Source of the DNA: CAYWHE01 sp964458125
Lineage (GTDB): Bacteria; Bacteroidota; Bacteroidia; AKYH767-A; OLB10
Length of the DNA: 25,554 nucleotides
Assembly: GCA_964458125.1 (NCBI GenBank)
Contig: CAYWHE010000034.1
Span: forward strand, 1-25,554
Direction of reading: 5' to 3'
This document shows, piece after piece, positions 16,408-23,510 of the stretch. Under the pieces are notes generated by a model. It was not told where the DNA came from. It saw only the letters and a list, made by a program, of their open reading frames with translations, and did not search any database. Within the stretch, counting starts at the first letter, position 1. Every line of letters begins with the position of its first letter. A program made the position numbers and the translations under genes.

Positions 16408-17496
16408 TTGTTAAACGCTGCAACACCAAAACACATCCTGGTCGCTCCGCTGAATTGGGGCCTTGGACATGCCACCCGATGCATACCGCTGATCCGGTAT
16501 CTGCTCGGCAAAAAAATCCGCCTGACCCTGGCCGGTGACGGGGATGCCCTGCACTTGCTGCAGATGGAGTTTCCCGGGTTGCCCTTCCTCATACTTCCCT
16601 CCTATAACATTCGTTACTCCGGTGCAGGCAGCCAGTTATTTACAATGGGACTGCAGGTTCCATCCATCCTGAAAACCATCCAGGAAGAACATGATCGGGT
16701 TTTACAATTTTGCCGGCAGGAGAATACCGACCTGATCTTGTCGGATAACCGCTATGGTGTATGGAGCCCCGGAGTAAAATCCGTTTTTATTACGCATCAG
16801 CTTGGCATACGGCCACCTGCCGGGTTTGGACTGCTGGCCCCCCTGATACGATCGATAAACTTCCGTTTCATCCGGCGGTTTGATACCTGCTGGATTCCCG
16901 ATATGGCCGGACCGGAAAACCTGAGCGGGGAACTTTCACATGGATTTAAAACCCCGTTCCCGACCCAATTCATCGGTCCCCTTAGCCGCTTTTCAGGAAA
17001 TGGAAACCCAGGCGGAAACACGGTAAAAAATAAATTAATGATCGTCCTTTCCGGTCCTGAGCCGCAGCGCTCCCTGCTGGAGAAGAACATGCTGCAACAA
17101 CTGATCCGCTATAAGCTCCCGGTATTACTGGTCCGGGGAACCCGGTTAGGCCAGCCTGAAATGAACCAACAGGGGAATGTCAGAATTGTTAACCACCTGC
17201 CGTCCGCTGAAATGGAACAGGCCATGATGGACTCCGAACTTATTATTTGCCGGGCCGGTTATTCCAGCATCATGGATTTGGCCATGCTTAAAAAGAATGC
17301 TGTTTTAATACCAACACCCGGGCAAACCGAACAGGAATACCTGGGGCTATACCTGATGCAGAAAGGAGTTTTCTACAGCATGCCCCAGCGGCACTTCAAC
17401 CTGGAGGAAGCCATCGGGAGATCATCTGCTTTTTCCGGCATCTTGTCCTCCTGTAAGATGTCTTATCCATCCTTCCTGGATGAGCAGATCCGCTGA
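16408..17496 (+). CDS. MurG/UGT-like glycosyltransferase (GT-B fold)
   Basis: A probable nucleotide-sugar glycosyltransferase of about 362 residues. The N-terminal Rossmann domain starts KHILVAPLNWGLGHATRCIP, where the GLGHATR loop corresponds to the glycine-rich GGHxxP region of MurG-type enzymes. The C-terminal domain has the donor-binding pattern LIICRAGYSSIMDLAMLKK (about 278-296) followed by PTPGQTEQEYLG (about 302-313), like the sugar-nucleotide site of MurG and UGTs. Acceptor and donor are unknown. The start is uncertain: the frame is open from TTG 16357, but that codon is the promoter -33 element, so I place the start at TTG 16408. No in-frame ATG precedes the conserved domain. An overlapping five-codon ORF (ATG 16397 to TAA 16414) lies in another frame. 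A small indel in the start region is an alternative explanation. Confidence 0.85.
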   Translation: MLNAATPKHILVAPLNWGLGHATRCIPLIRYLLGKKIRLTLAGDGDALHLLQMEFPGLPFLILPSYNIRYSGAGSQLFTMGLQVPSILKTIQEEHDRVLQFCRQENTDLILSDNRYGVWSPGVKSVFITHQLGIRPPAGFGLLAPLIRSINFRFIRRFDTCWIPDMAGPENLSGELSHGFKTPFPTQFIGPLSRFSGNGNPGGNTVKNKLMIVLSGPEPQRSLLEKNMLQQLIRYKLPVLLVRGTRLGQPEMNQQGNVRIVNHLPSAEMEQAMMDSELIICRAGYSSIMDLAMLKKNAVLIPTPGQTEQEYLGLYLMQKGVFYSMPQRHFNLEEAIGRSSAFSGILSSCKMSYPSFLDEQIR

Positions 17497-17518
17497 TCCG
17501 GAGGCGGAATTATTTTTT
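17497..17518 (+). terminator. Weak candidate terminator after the glycosyltransferase gene
   Basis: Directly after the TGA, TCCG and CGGA (17497-17500 and 17505-17508) can form a 4-bp GC-rich stem around GAGG, followed by ATTATTTTTT. The arrangement is that of an intrinsic terminator but the stem is short. The remaining non-coding sequence up to 17862 (366 bp in all) holds the riboswitch and its leader, described separately. Confidence 0.25.
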
Positions 17519-17537
17519 ACTGATCATCCTGATAATG

Positions 17538-17545
17538 TGTTTTTT
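17538..17545 (+). promoter_or_regulatory. Candidate -7 box for the B12 uptake operon
   Basis: TATTTTTA differs from TAnnTTTG only in the last base. It would start transcription near 17552, immediately before the cobalamin riboswitch, which is where the promoter is expected. No TTG at suitable spacing is visible. Confidence 0.3.
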
Positions 17546-17554
17546 CCTATTTTT

Positions 17555-17735
17555 ACACCGGCTTTGGTGCCATGGAGTTTGTTCCATGGCTTAAGGGAAC
17601 CGGGTGTAAATCCCGGACAGTCCCCGCTGCTGTAAGTTCCGGAAACCTGTTGAACGTTTTTGTCACTGTAATGCCCAACATTACGGGAAGACAATCAACA
17701 AGGGGAATAAGTCAGAAGACCTGCCCAGGCTGAAG
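17555..17735 (+). ncRNA. Cobalamin riboswitch (adenosylcobalamin class)
   Basis: The conserved core is easy to read: GGTGCC at 17566, a perfect 8-bp hairpin (GCCATGGA 17569-17576 with TCCATGGC 17583-17590), AAGGGAACCGGGTGTAAATC then CCGGACAGTCCCCGCTGCTG (17593-17632), a peripheral GTCACTG...CGGGAAGAC stem (17662-17692) typical of the larger, adenosylcobalamin-binding class, and the B12 box AAGTCAGAAGACCTGCC (17709-17725). In the known family, cobalamin binding represses the downstream B12 uptake or synthesis genes. Here it precedes a TonB-dependent receptor and a surface lipoprotein, so it should shut off B12 capture when the vitamin is plentiful. The outer boundaries are approximate. Confidence 0.96.
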
Positions 17736-17776
17736 AAAACTTGTTTTCGGTGGAAAAGCAAATCATATAAAAATAC

Positions 17777-17842
17777 CCGGTCAGGGGCCTTACCGGTAAA
17801 CCGGAACCAAGCGGGTTCCGGTGACGAAAGATCATACCGGTT
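17777..17842 (+). promoter_or_regulatory. Putative expression platform with alternative CCGG stems
   Basis: Between the B12 box and the btuB start the leader contains five CCGG cores (17777, 17793, 17801, 17818, 17837). The strongest hairpin is CCGGAACC (17801-17808) with GGTTCCGG (17814-17821) around AAGCG. It competes with AACCGG (17799-17804) pairing to CCGGTT (17837-17842), and with CCGGT (17777-17781) pairing to ACCGG (17792-17796). No U-tract follows, so control of translation start rather than transcription termination is more likely. The pairing is read from the sequence; its use as the switch is inference. Confidence 0.45.
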
Positions 17843-17862
17843 GGTTTGCGTGAAAATTAATC

Positions 17863-19815
17863 ATGAAGATTTATTATTCATATGGCCTGTTGCCTGCGCT
17901 TGGTATCCTGTTATTGCAGTCGGGTTCTGCATCATCCCAGCAAAAACCGGATACGGTCCGCCTGGGTACCGTTGAAATCTGCAGCAATCGTATCCCTTCA
18001 CTCACGACAGGTTGCTTCACAATCTCCATGGATTCGGCAACACTCCTGTCATCGAAGGATGAAGCCCTGTCCACCCTGCTCATGTACCACAGCAACCTTA
18101 CCGTAAAAGATTACGGGGCCGGAGGCATTGCAACCGTTTCCAGCCGTGGCCTTTCCGCCACCCACACAGGTATGTGCTGGAACGGCTTTCTATTGAATTC
18201 ACCCAGTCTCGGGCTGAGCGATTTATCACTGATACCCCTGTCGGCCGGAACTGTTCTGAATATCCATAAAGGCGGGAATGGCCTGGTGAGCGGAAACACC
18301 TCCCCCGGTGGCATTATTGAAATGCTGCATGTGCCGGATTTCAACAATCAGGGCCGGCTTAACCTGTCAGGAAGCATCAGCCAGGCCGGAAACTATACTT
18401 CCTCTCTTTCCTGGCAATACGGCCGTGAAAAATTCAGCAGCAGCACCCGCTTCTTTTACGGCTACCACAACAACCGGTACCATTTCATCAACACCACCAA
18501 AAAAGGGAAACCGGAAGAAATCCAGGAACATGCTCGTGTTACGGACTATGGCCTGTTGCAGCAGACCGCATTCCGGGCAGGCAAGAATGGCCTTATTCAA
18601 ACCGGCCTCTGGTACCAGGTTACCGGACGGCAACAGCCGCCACTGATGACTTCATCCATCAATGAGGCCATACTCCATGACAGCGTGTTCCGTATTTATA
18701 TTTCCTTTGAAAAGAAATCCGGACCTCATGTTCTTTCCGCCCGCATGGCCCATTTTAATGAACTGGAGCGGTATGATGATCCGCGTATGGGTATTCATTC
18801 TTCGTATATAACCAAGAGTTATAAAGCGGCACTGGAGGGAAAGACGACCCTGGGCGGGAGGCTTTATATGAATAACGGGATCCTGTTTGATTATTACCGG
18901 CTTCGTGTGCCGGAGTATGGCTCCTTGAAGGAAGATGTTCCGGTTTCGGTTTATTCCGGCTTCGTCTACGAACCGCTTGCCAACCTGAAATGCCGGCTGC
19001 AAATCGGGAAACAGTTTACCAGGGGGCAGCATCCGGAATGGATGCCCGCTGCCGGGATGGAATACGATCTGCTGAGACAAATGCTTTCATTGCGTATCAA
19101 TGCCGGACGGAACAATCAGTTACCGGGAATGAATGACCGTTACTGGCAGCCGGGAGGTAATCCGGAACTTCAGCCCGAATCTGCCTGGAGTGCAGAAGCC
19201 GGTTTTGTGCTGAGTCCGGACCGGAAAGGAAACCTGCAGGTTTCCTTTTCCGCTTATGATATGCTTGTCCGGAACTGGATCCAGTGGTATCCTTACGACA
19301 GTACCGGACTTTACAAGGCCTGCAACCTCAAAAAAGTTCATGCCCGCGGTTTTGAAGGCAGCCTGCACTATGCGTTTACGCTGATCGGGGTGAATTTCCA
19401 GGTGAACGGCATGATGGCATATACCCGGAGCACGGGCGAATCACCTGTTGTTTCAGGCGCAGACCGGACAGGAGGCAAGCAATTGATTTATGTACCGTTC
19501 TATAACGGGAATTTTTCCGTGGAAATCGAATACCACGGCTTTACGCTGTCATACCAGCATTCGTTTACAGGTAAACGTTATTACACTTCGGATTATTCCG
19601 GGTCGCTCCCCGAATGTTCCACAGGGCAACTGGCTGCTTATAAAAACATGAACCTGCGAAATGTGAATCTCCGGCTGTTTGCCAGGATCAGCAATGTATG
19701 GAATGAAAATTACCAGGTGGTGAAAAACCATCCCATGCCCATGCGGTACGCCGGGGCCGGGTTCTCCCTTGATCTGAAACTGATTTCCAACCCAACTCAA
19801 AATAAAAACAAATGA
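17863..19815 (+). CDS. btuB: BtuB-like TonB-dependent outer-membrane receptor for cobalamin
   Basis: A 650-residue TonB-dependent receptor expected to carry vitamin B12 or related corrinoids across the outer membrane. A signal peptide occupies about residues 1-25, followed by a TonB-box-like DTVRLGTVEI and a plug domain (about 40-155) with ATVSSRGLSATHTGMCWNG and the GNGLVSGNTSPGG turn typical of these plugs. The rest is an alternating-residue beta-barrel rich in aromatic residues, ending in the FARISNVWNENYQ segment near the last strands. It lacks the N-terminal carboxypeptidase-like domain of SusC-type transporters, so it is of the BtuB/FepA size class. Substrate assignment rests on the cobalamin riboswitch upstream and the partner lipoprotein downstream, whose ATG overlaps its stop (ATGA). 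No inner-membrane btuCDF genes are in the window. Confidence 0.9.
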   Translation: MKIYYSYGLLPALGILLLQSGSASSQQKPDTVRLGTVEICSNRIPSLTTGCFTISMDSATLLSSKDEALSTLLMYHSNLTVKDYGAGGIATVSSRGLSATHTGMCWNGFLLNSPSLGLSDLSLIPLSAGTVLNIHKGGNGLVSGNTSPGGIIEMLHVPDFNNQGRLNLSGSISQAGNYTSSLSWQYGREKFSSSTRFFYGYHNNRYHFINTTKKGKPEEIQEHARVTDYGLLQQTAFRAGKNGLIQTGLWYQVTGRQQPPLMTSSINEAILHDSVFRIYISFEKKSGPHVLSARMAHFNELERYDDPRMGIHSSYITKSYKAALEGKTTLGGRLYMNNGILFDYYRLRVPEYGSLKEDVPVSVYSGFVYEPLANLKCRLQIGKQFTRGQHPEWMPAAGMEYDLLRQMLSLRINAGRNNQLPGMNDRYWQPGGNPELQPESAWSAEAGFVLSPDRKGNLQVSFSAYDMLVRNWIQWYPYDSTGLYKACNLKKVHARGFEGSLHYAFTLIGVNFQVNGMMAYTRSTGESPVVSGADRTGGKQLIYVPFYNGNFSVEIEYHGFTLSYQHSFTGKRYYTSDYSGSLPECSTGQLAAYKNMNLRNVNLRLFARISNVWNENYQVVKNHPMPMRYAGAGFSLDLKLISNPTQNKNK

Positions 19816-20885
19816 AAAACTCCCTTCTGTTCACAGCCCTGGTCCTGGTCCTGTTTAATGCCTGTAAAAAAGACGATGATGAGGGCCAGCCGGCTCCTGT
19901 TCCGGTGAAAGATGATGCCGTTTACGTGATCAACGAAGGATCGTTTGGTTCCGGCAACGGCAGCATTGATTATTACAGCGCCAAATCCGACAGCATGCTC
20001 AACGATGTTTTCAGTTATGTAAATGTGTTCCCGCTGGGTGATGTGGTTCAAAGCATGCATATATTCAACGGGAAGGGTTATATCTGTGTAAACAATTCCC
20101 AGAAGCTGGAGGTGGTGAACATGGCTGACTTTGTGAGTTACGGCAGTTCGAACGGTTTCCAGGGCCCCCGTTACTTCCTGGGAATCAATATCAGCAAAGG
20201 GTATGTCAGCGACTGGTTTTCGAATACGGTCAAGGTGGTGGATCTGACAACGCTGGCCGTAACCGACAGCATACCCACAGGCGCCGGACCTGAACAAATG
20301 CTCCTCACCGGAAACACCGTCTATGTTACCAACGTGGGCGGTTATGGAAATGACAGTACGGTAACCGTTATCAATACCGATCAGGATTCCGTGATGACCA
20401 CCATACAGGTCGGCCTCAACCCAAACAGTATTCAGCAGGATGTCAACGGATTCATATGGGTATTGTGCGGTGGCAGTATTGGTCCTGATTTCACCGGCGG
20501 AACTGCAGATGACAGAGCCGGTTCCCTGGTTCGTATTAATCCGTCCACATTGGCTGTCGACAAAACCTTTGCCATGACCTCAGCTGAACATCCGGTTAAG
20601 CTGGTGATCACCGGAGATCAAAAAAGGATGTATTACCTGAACGGTAGTGACGGCTTCCAGGGCAAGATATGCACGTATAGCATATATGACCCTGGCATTT
20701 CCAGCACCAAACTGGTGGATAAAACGTTCTATGGATTGGCTGTGAGCCCGAATTCAGGAGAACTTTATGCGGGATTCACACCTGATTTCACCCAGGCGGG
20801 CACCCTTTTCAGGTACAGTTCTTCCGGCAACCTGCAGGGCTCCAAAACAACGGGAATTGCGCCAAACGGGTTTGTGTTTTATTAA
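19812..20885 (+). CDS. Surface beta-propeller lipoprotein, BtuG-like (YncE/DUF5074 type)
   Basis: A 357-residue lipoprotein: signal peptide MKNSLLFTALVLVLFNA and acylated Cys18. The residues after it, KKDDDE, resemble the Lys plus acidic surface-export signal of Bacteroidetes lipoproteins, so it probably sits on the outer face of the outer membrane. The body consists of repeated propeller-like blades: VYVINEGSFGSGNGSIDYYS, VKVVDLTTLAVTDSIPTG, VTVINTDQDSVMTTIQVG, LVRINPSTLAVDKTF and a last ELYAGF...GTLFRYSSSG strand set. In Bacteroides, BtuG is a surface beta-propeller lipoprotein encoded beside BtuB that binds B12 with extreme affinity and hands it to the receptor. Position, riboswitch and fold pattern make the same role likely here, but sequence identity to BtuG was not tested. 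Its start overlaps the btuB stop by 4 bp. Confidence 0.85.
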   Translation: MKNSLLFTALVLVLFNACKKDDDEGQPAPVPVKDDAVYVINEGSFGSGNGSIDYYSAKSDSMLNDVFSYVNVFPLGDVVQSMHIFNGKGYICVNNSQKLEVVNMADFVSYGSSNGFQGPRYFLGINISKGYVSDWFSNTVKVVDLTTLAVTDSIPTGAGPEQMLLTGNTVYVTNVGGYGNDSTVTVINTDQDSVMTTIQVGLNPNSIQQDVNGFIWVLCGGSIGPDFTGGTADDRAGSLVRINPSTLAVDKTFAMTSAEHPVKLVITGDQKRMYYLNGSDGFQGKICTYSIYDPGISSTKLVDKTFYGLAVSPNSGELYAGFTPDFTQAGTLFRYSSSGNLQGSKTTGIAPNGFVFY

Positions 20886-20893
20886 ACGAAAAC

Positions 20894-21469
20894 CTAAATC
20901 GTGGAAATCACATATTCGGGTGATTCCACTTCATTGCTTTCATGCAGGGCCCTGTCAACAATCATGATGCGGAACTTAATCGTATCATTGGTCACACAGG
21001 GAATCAGGAAAGGCATGTCCAGATCCAGGTCACCGCTCAGGGCCTTGTTTTTTCCTTCCGGTGTGATATCCTTGATCGTGGCATTATAGGTGGAATCGAG
21101 TTTCAGGGAAAAGCCGGGATTGCAGATCGAATATAAATCAGTCTGCTGGCAGGGAGAAAAATTTTTAACAAAAACATACTGCCTGAAAACCCCGTTTCTC
21201 TTCTCCAAAATCTTGATGAAATAATTAAACTGGTAAATGCTGCACGTATCGTAAGGGGCAATCGTATCCCCGGCCCGCAGCCCGATATCACCGTCCCCGT
21301 CGGTGAAGGAAATGCTCAATACCCCCGACTTGTCCAGCCCCTGGTTGTCCCTTTGGGTTTTAAATCCCTTGAAGGTGATGATGGGCTCATCCGGGTATTT
21401 CTTAGGCTTTCGGCAGGAAATACCGGTTAGTATAAATACAAACATCAGGCCTAGCCACAGGTTCTTCAT
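20894..21469 (-). CDS. Hypothetical lipoprotein (191 aa)
   Basis: I do not recognise a functional family. The product starts with a lipoprotein signal (MKNLWLGLMFVFILTGISC, Cys19) followed by RKPKKYPDEP. The mature part is about 170 residues with alternating beta-type sequence, an SISFTDGDGDIGLRAGD stretch of the kind found in many Bacteroidetes lipoproteins with Ig-like folds, and three further Cys residues in the middle (in DTCSIYQ, SPCQQTD, SICNPG) plus one in PCVTND, which may form disulfides in the periplasm. The frame is open upstream to 21589, but the signal peptide and a -7 box fix the start at 21469. It is convergent with the B12 operon (8-bp gap between the stops) and lies downstream of gap on the same strand, probably with its own promoter. 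Confidence 0.82.
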   Translation of the reverse strand: MKNLWLGLMFVFILTGISCRKPKKYPDEPIITFKGFKTQRDNQGLDKSGVLSISFTDGDGDIGLRAGDTIAPYDTCSIYQFNYFIKILEKRNGVFRQYVFVKNFSPCQQTDLYSICNPGFSLKLDSTYNATIKDITPEGKNKALSGDLDLDMPFLIPCVTNDTIKFRIMIVDRALHESNEVESPEYVISTI

Positions 21470-21498
21470 ATCAAATGTTGATGCTAATTCAGAAAGTT

Positions 21499-21528
21499 CA
21501 AATTTACGTTTATTGTTGAAAAAAATCA
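21499..21528 (-). promoter_or_regulatory. Candidate promoter of the 191-aa lipoprotein gene
   Basis: Minus-strand CTG (21528-21526, one mismatch to TTG), a 19-nt spacer and TAAATTTG (21506-21499, exact TAnnTTTG). The transcript start near 21492 leaves a leader of about 23 nt before the ATG at 21469 and excludes the longer open frame. Confidence 0.42.
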
Positions 21529-21623
21529 GTTTAAAGTTTAACCCTGATGGAAAATTGCAGATTTGAACCGCCGGTTTCCATTTGGGCATATGCGGGGGTT
21601 TGAAATTTAATGCGTTCAGCCTA

Positions 21624-22649
21624 CTAACCCTTCAAGACCTGCTGAGTTTTATTCAGGCTTATCCACTTTTCAACCAGTTCCACCAGACGGGTGGAATAGC
21701 CGATCTCATTATCGTACCAGCCGACAACCTTAATCATTTTACCGAGCACGGAGGTGAGTTGCGCATCAAATATGCAGGAATGCCGGTTACCAATGATATC
21801 AACGGAAACGATGGGGTCTTCGGTATATTGCAGGATGCCCTTCATCGGGCCGTCGGCGGCTTTTTTGAAATTGGCATTAATGGACGCCACATCCGCTTCC
21901 TTTTGCAGGATGCAGGTTATATCGGTTAGCGATCCGTTGGGAACGGGAACCCGTATACCGGCACCCCCTATACGACCTTTCATTTCCGGAAATATATCGG
22001 TAATCGCTTTGGCTGCACCGGTGGTGGTCGGGATGATGGACAGCGCTGCTGCCCTGGCCCTCCGGAGATCCTTATGCGGGGCATCGTGCAGGTTCTGATC
22101 CCCCGTATAGGCGTGCACGGTGGTGATGTAGGCCGTGTCAATACCCCAATGATCATTCAGCACCTTCATCATCGGAGCCGCATTGTTGGTTGTGCAGGAT
22201 GCATTTGAAATCACCTGCTCGCTCCCGTCCAGGATATGTTCATTGACTCCGAGCACAATCGATTTAAGTTCGCCTTTCCCGGGTGCTGAGATGATGACCT
22301 TCCCCGCACCGGCACCGATATGCAGGAAAGCATCATCAGCATGGGTGAAACGGCCTGTGGATTCAATCACGACATCCACGGCGAGTTTTTTCCATGGCAG
22401 GCGGGACGGATCCTTCTCCGAATACACCGGGATGACTGTTCCATCCACATGCAGGGATTGTTCGGAAGCCCCAAGGCTGCCGTTAAACACGCCATGAATG
22501 GAATCATACTTGAATAAATGGGCCAGGGTGGACGGCTCTGCAAGGTCATTAACAGCCACCACTTCCATGCCTTCATGCCGGATCAACTGCCGAAACACCA
22601 TACGGCCTATACGCCCGAACCCGTTAATGGCCACCCGTATTTTGTTCAT
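21624..22649 (-). CDS. gap: Glyceraldehyde-3-phosphate dehydrogenase
   Basis: Glycolytic enzyme oxidising and phosphorylating glyceraldehyde-3-phosphate to 1,3-bisphosphoglycerate. The 341 residues show the dinucleotide fold NGFGRIGRMV (9-18), the VAVNDL strand end whose Asp favours NAD over NADP, the active-site SNASCTTN with Cys152, a TTTGAAKA phosphate-binding segment, and the late WYDNEIGYSTRLVEL block. The open frame extends 13 codons upstream, but the family start is MNKIRVAINGFG at 22649. A one-mismatch -7 box (GACATTTG, 22677-22670) is the only promoter hint. No other glycolysis gene is adjacent. The gene downstream on the same strand (unknown lipoprotein) is 154 bp away. Confidence 0.97.
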   Translation of the reverse strand: MNKIRVAINGFGRIGRMVFRQLIRHEGMEVVAVNDLAEPSTLAHLFKYDSIHGVFNGSLGASEQSLHVDGTVIPVYSEKDPSRLPWKKLAVDVVIESTGRFTHADDAFLHIGAGAGKVIISAPGKGELKSIVLGVNEHILDGSEQVISNASCTTNNAAPMMKVLNDHWGIDTAYITTVHAYTGDQNLHDAPHKDLRRARAAALSIIPTTTGAAKAITDIFPEMKGRIGGAGIRVPVPNGSLTDITCILQKEADVASINANFKKAADGPMKGILQYTEDPIVSVDIIGNRHSCIFDAQLTSVLGKMIKVVGWYDNEIGYSTRLVELVEKWISLNKTQQVLKG

Positions 22650-22763
22650 ACCTGTATGTTTTGGAAAGGCAAATGTCGCATTTACCATGACAAGAACAGA
22701 AAATCCGGGTATTTATTTTAAACGTTTGTACAGGAGCCACCCGGAATTATTCCCGGAGTGGGT

Positions 22764-23510
22764 TCAGAACCACTGGTACAGGTCCGGGACAGAAAGAGAT
22801 TGTTTTTCCGCTTCAGCTAAATCCCTTATTATATGCCCTTCCTGCAATTGTATCATCCGGTTACCATACCGGATGGCATCCTTTAACTGGTGGGTGACCA
22901 GGATGGCTGTCAGTTGATAATCGTGTATTATCCTTTCGGCCAGGTTCATGATCAGCAGGGCCGTTTTCGGGTCCAGGGCAGCGGCTGGCTCATCCATCAG
23001 GAGTATGCCGGCTTCATCCATCACGGCCATCAGCAGTGTCAGGGCCTGTCGTTGTCCTCCGGATAGTCGCCCCATCATCATATCCGTTTTATCTTCCAGC
23101 CCGAGCCTGAGCATGCCGATTCTTTCCTTAACGTCCTCCCGGAATTTCCTGTTGATACCCAGTTTCAAGCCCTTCCTTTTGGTACGCAGTGACGCCAGCC
23201 GGAAATTATCCATGACGGACAGATCGGGTGCCGTACCCGCCAATGGATTCTGAAAAACACGGGCTATCCATTTGCTACGCTGATATTCCTGGAGGTTCGT
23301 GACATCCTGATGATGAAATAAAATTTTCCCTTCATCGGCCGGAACAGTTCCGGCCAGTGCATTTAAAAGCGTTGACTTTCCCGAACCGTTGGAACCCACC
23401 TGTACCAGGAATTCGCCCTTCCCTATGCGGAGCGATACCTGGTCGAGCGCTGTGGTTTCCTGCACCGTGCCGGCGCTGAAACGAATCGAAAGATCGACCA
23501 GTTCAATCAT
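22764..23510 (-). CDS. ABC transporter ATP-binding protein (TrpZ-like importer)
   Basis: Cytoplasmic ATPase of an ABC importer, 248 residues. Walker A is GSNGSGKST (39-47), Q-loop VFQNP (Gln87), signature LSGGQRQAL (149-157), Walker B ILLMDEPAAALD (169-180) and switch His207 in VTHQ. The VFQNPLAGTAPDLSVMDN segment and the overall shape match the ATPases paired with PF04392-type binding proteins, such as streptococcal TrpZ. Its ATG overlaps the TGA of the permease gene (ATGA), so the two are translationally coupled. It is the last gene of a three-gene import operon. The substrate cannot be inferred from the ATPase. Confidence 0.95.
   Translation of the reverse strand: MIELVDLSIRFSAGTVQETTALDQVSLRIGKGEFLVQVGSNGSGKSTLLNALAGTVPADEGKILFHHQDVTNLQEYQRSKWIARVFQNPLAGTAPDLSVMDNFRLASLRTKRKGLKLGINRKFREDVKERIGMLRLGLEDKTDMMMGRLSGGQRQALTLLMAVMDEAGILLMDEPAAALDPKTALLIMNLAERIIHDYQLTAILVTHQLKDAIRYGNRMIQLQEGHIIRDLAEAEKQSLSVPDLYQWF

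Noticed and set aside
21470..21589. Longer start (40 more residues) for the 191-aa lipoprotein
   Set aside because: It would bury the signal peptide and lipobox inside the protein and overlaps the -7 box.
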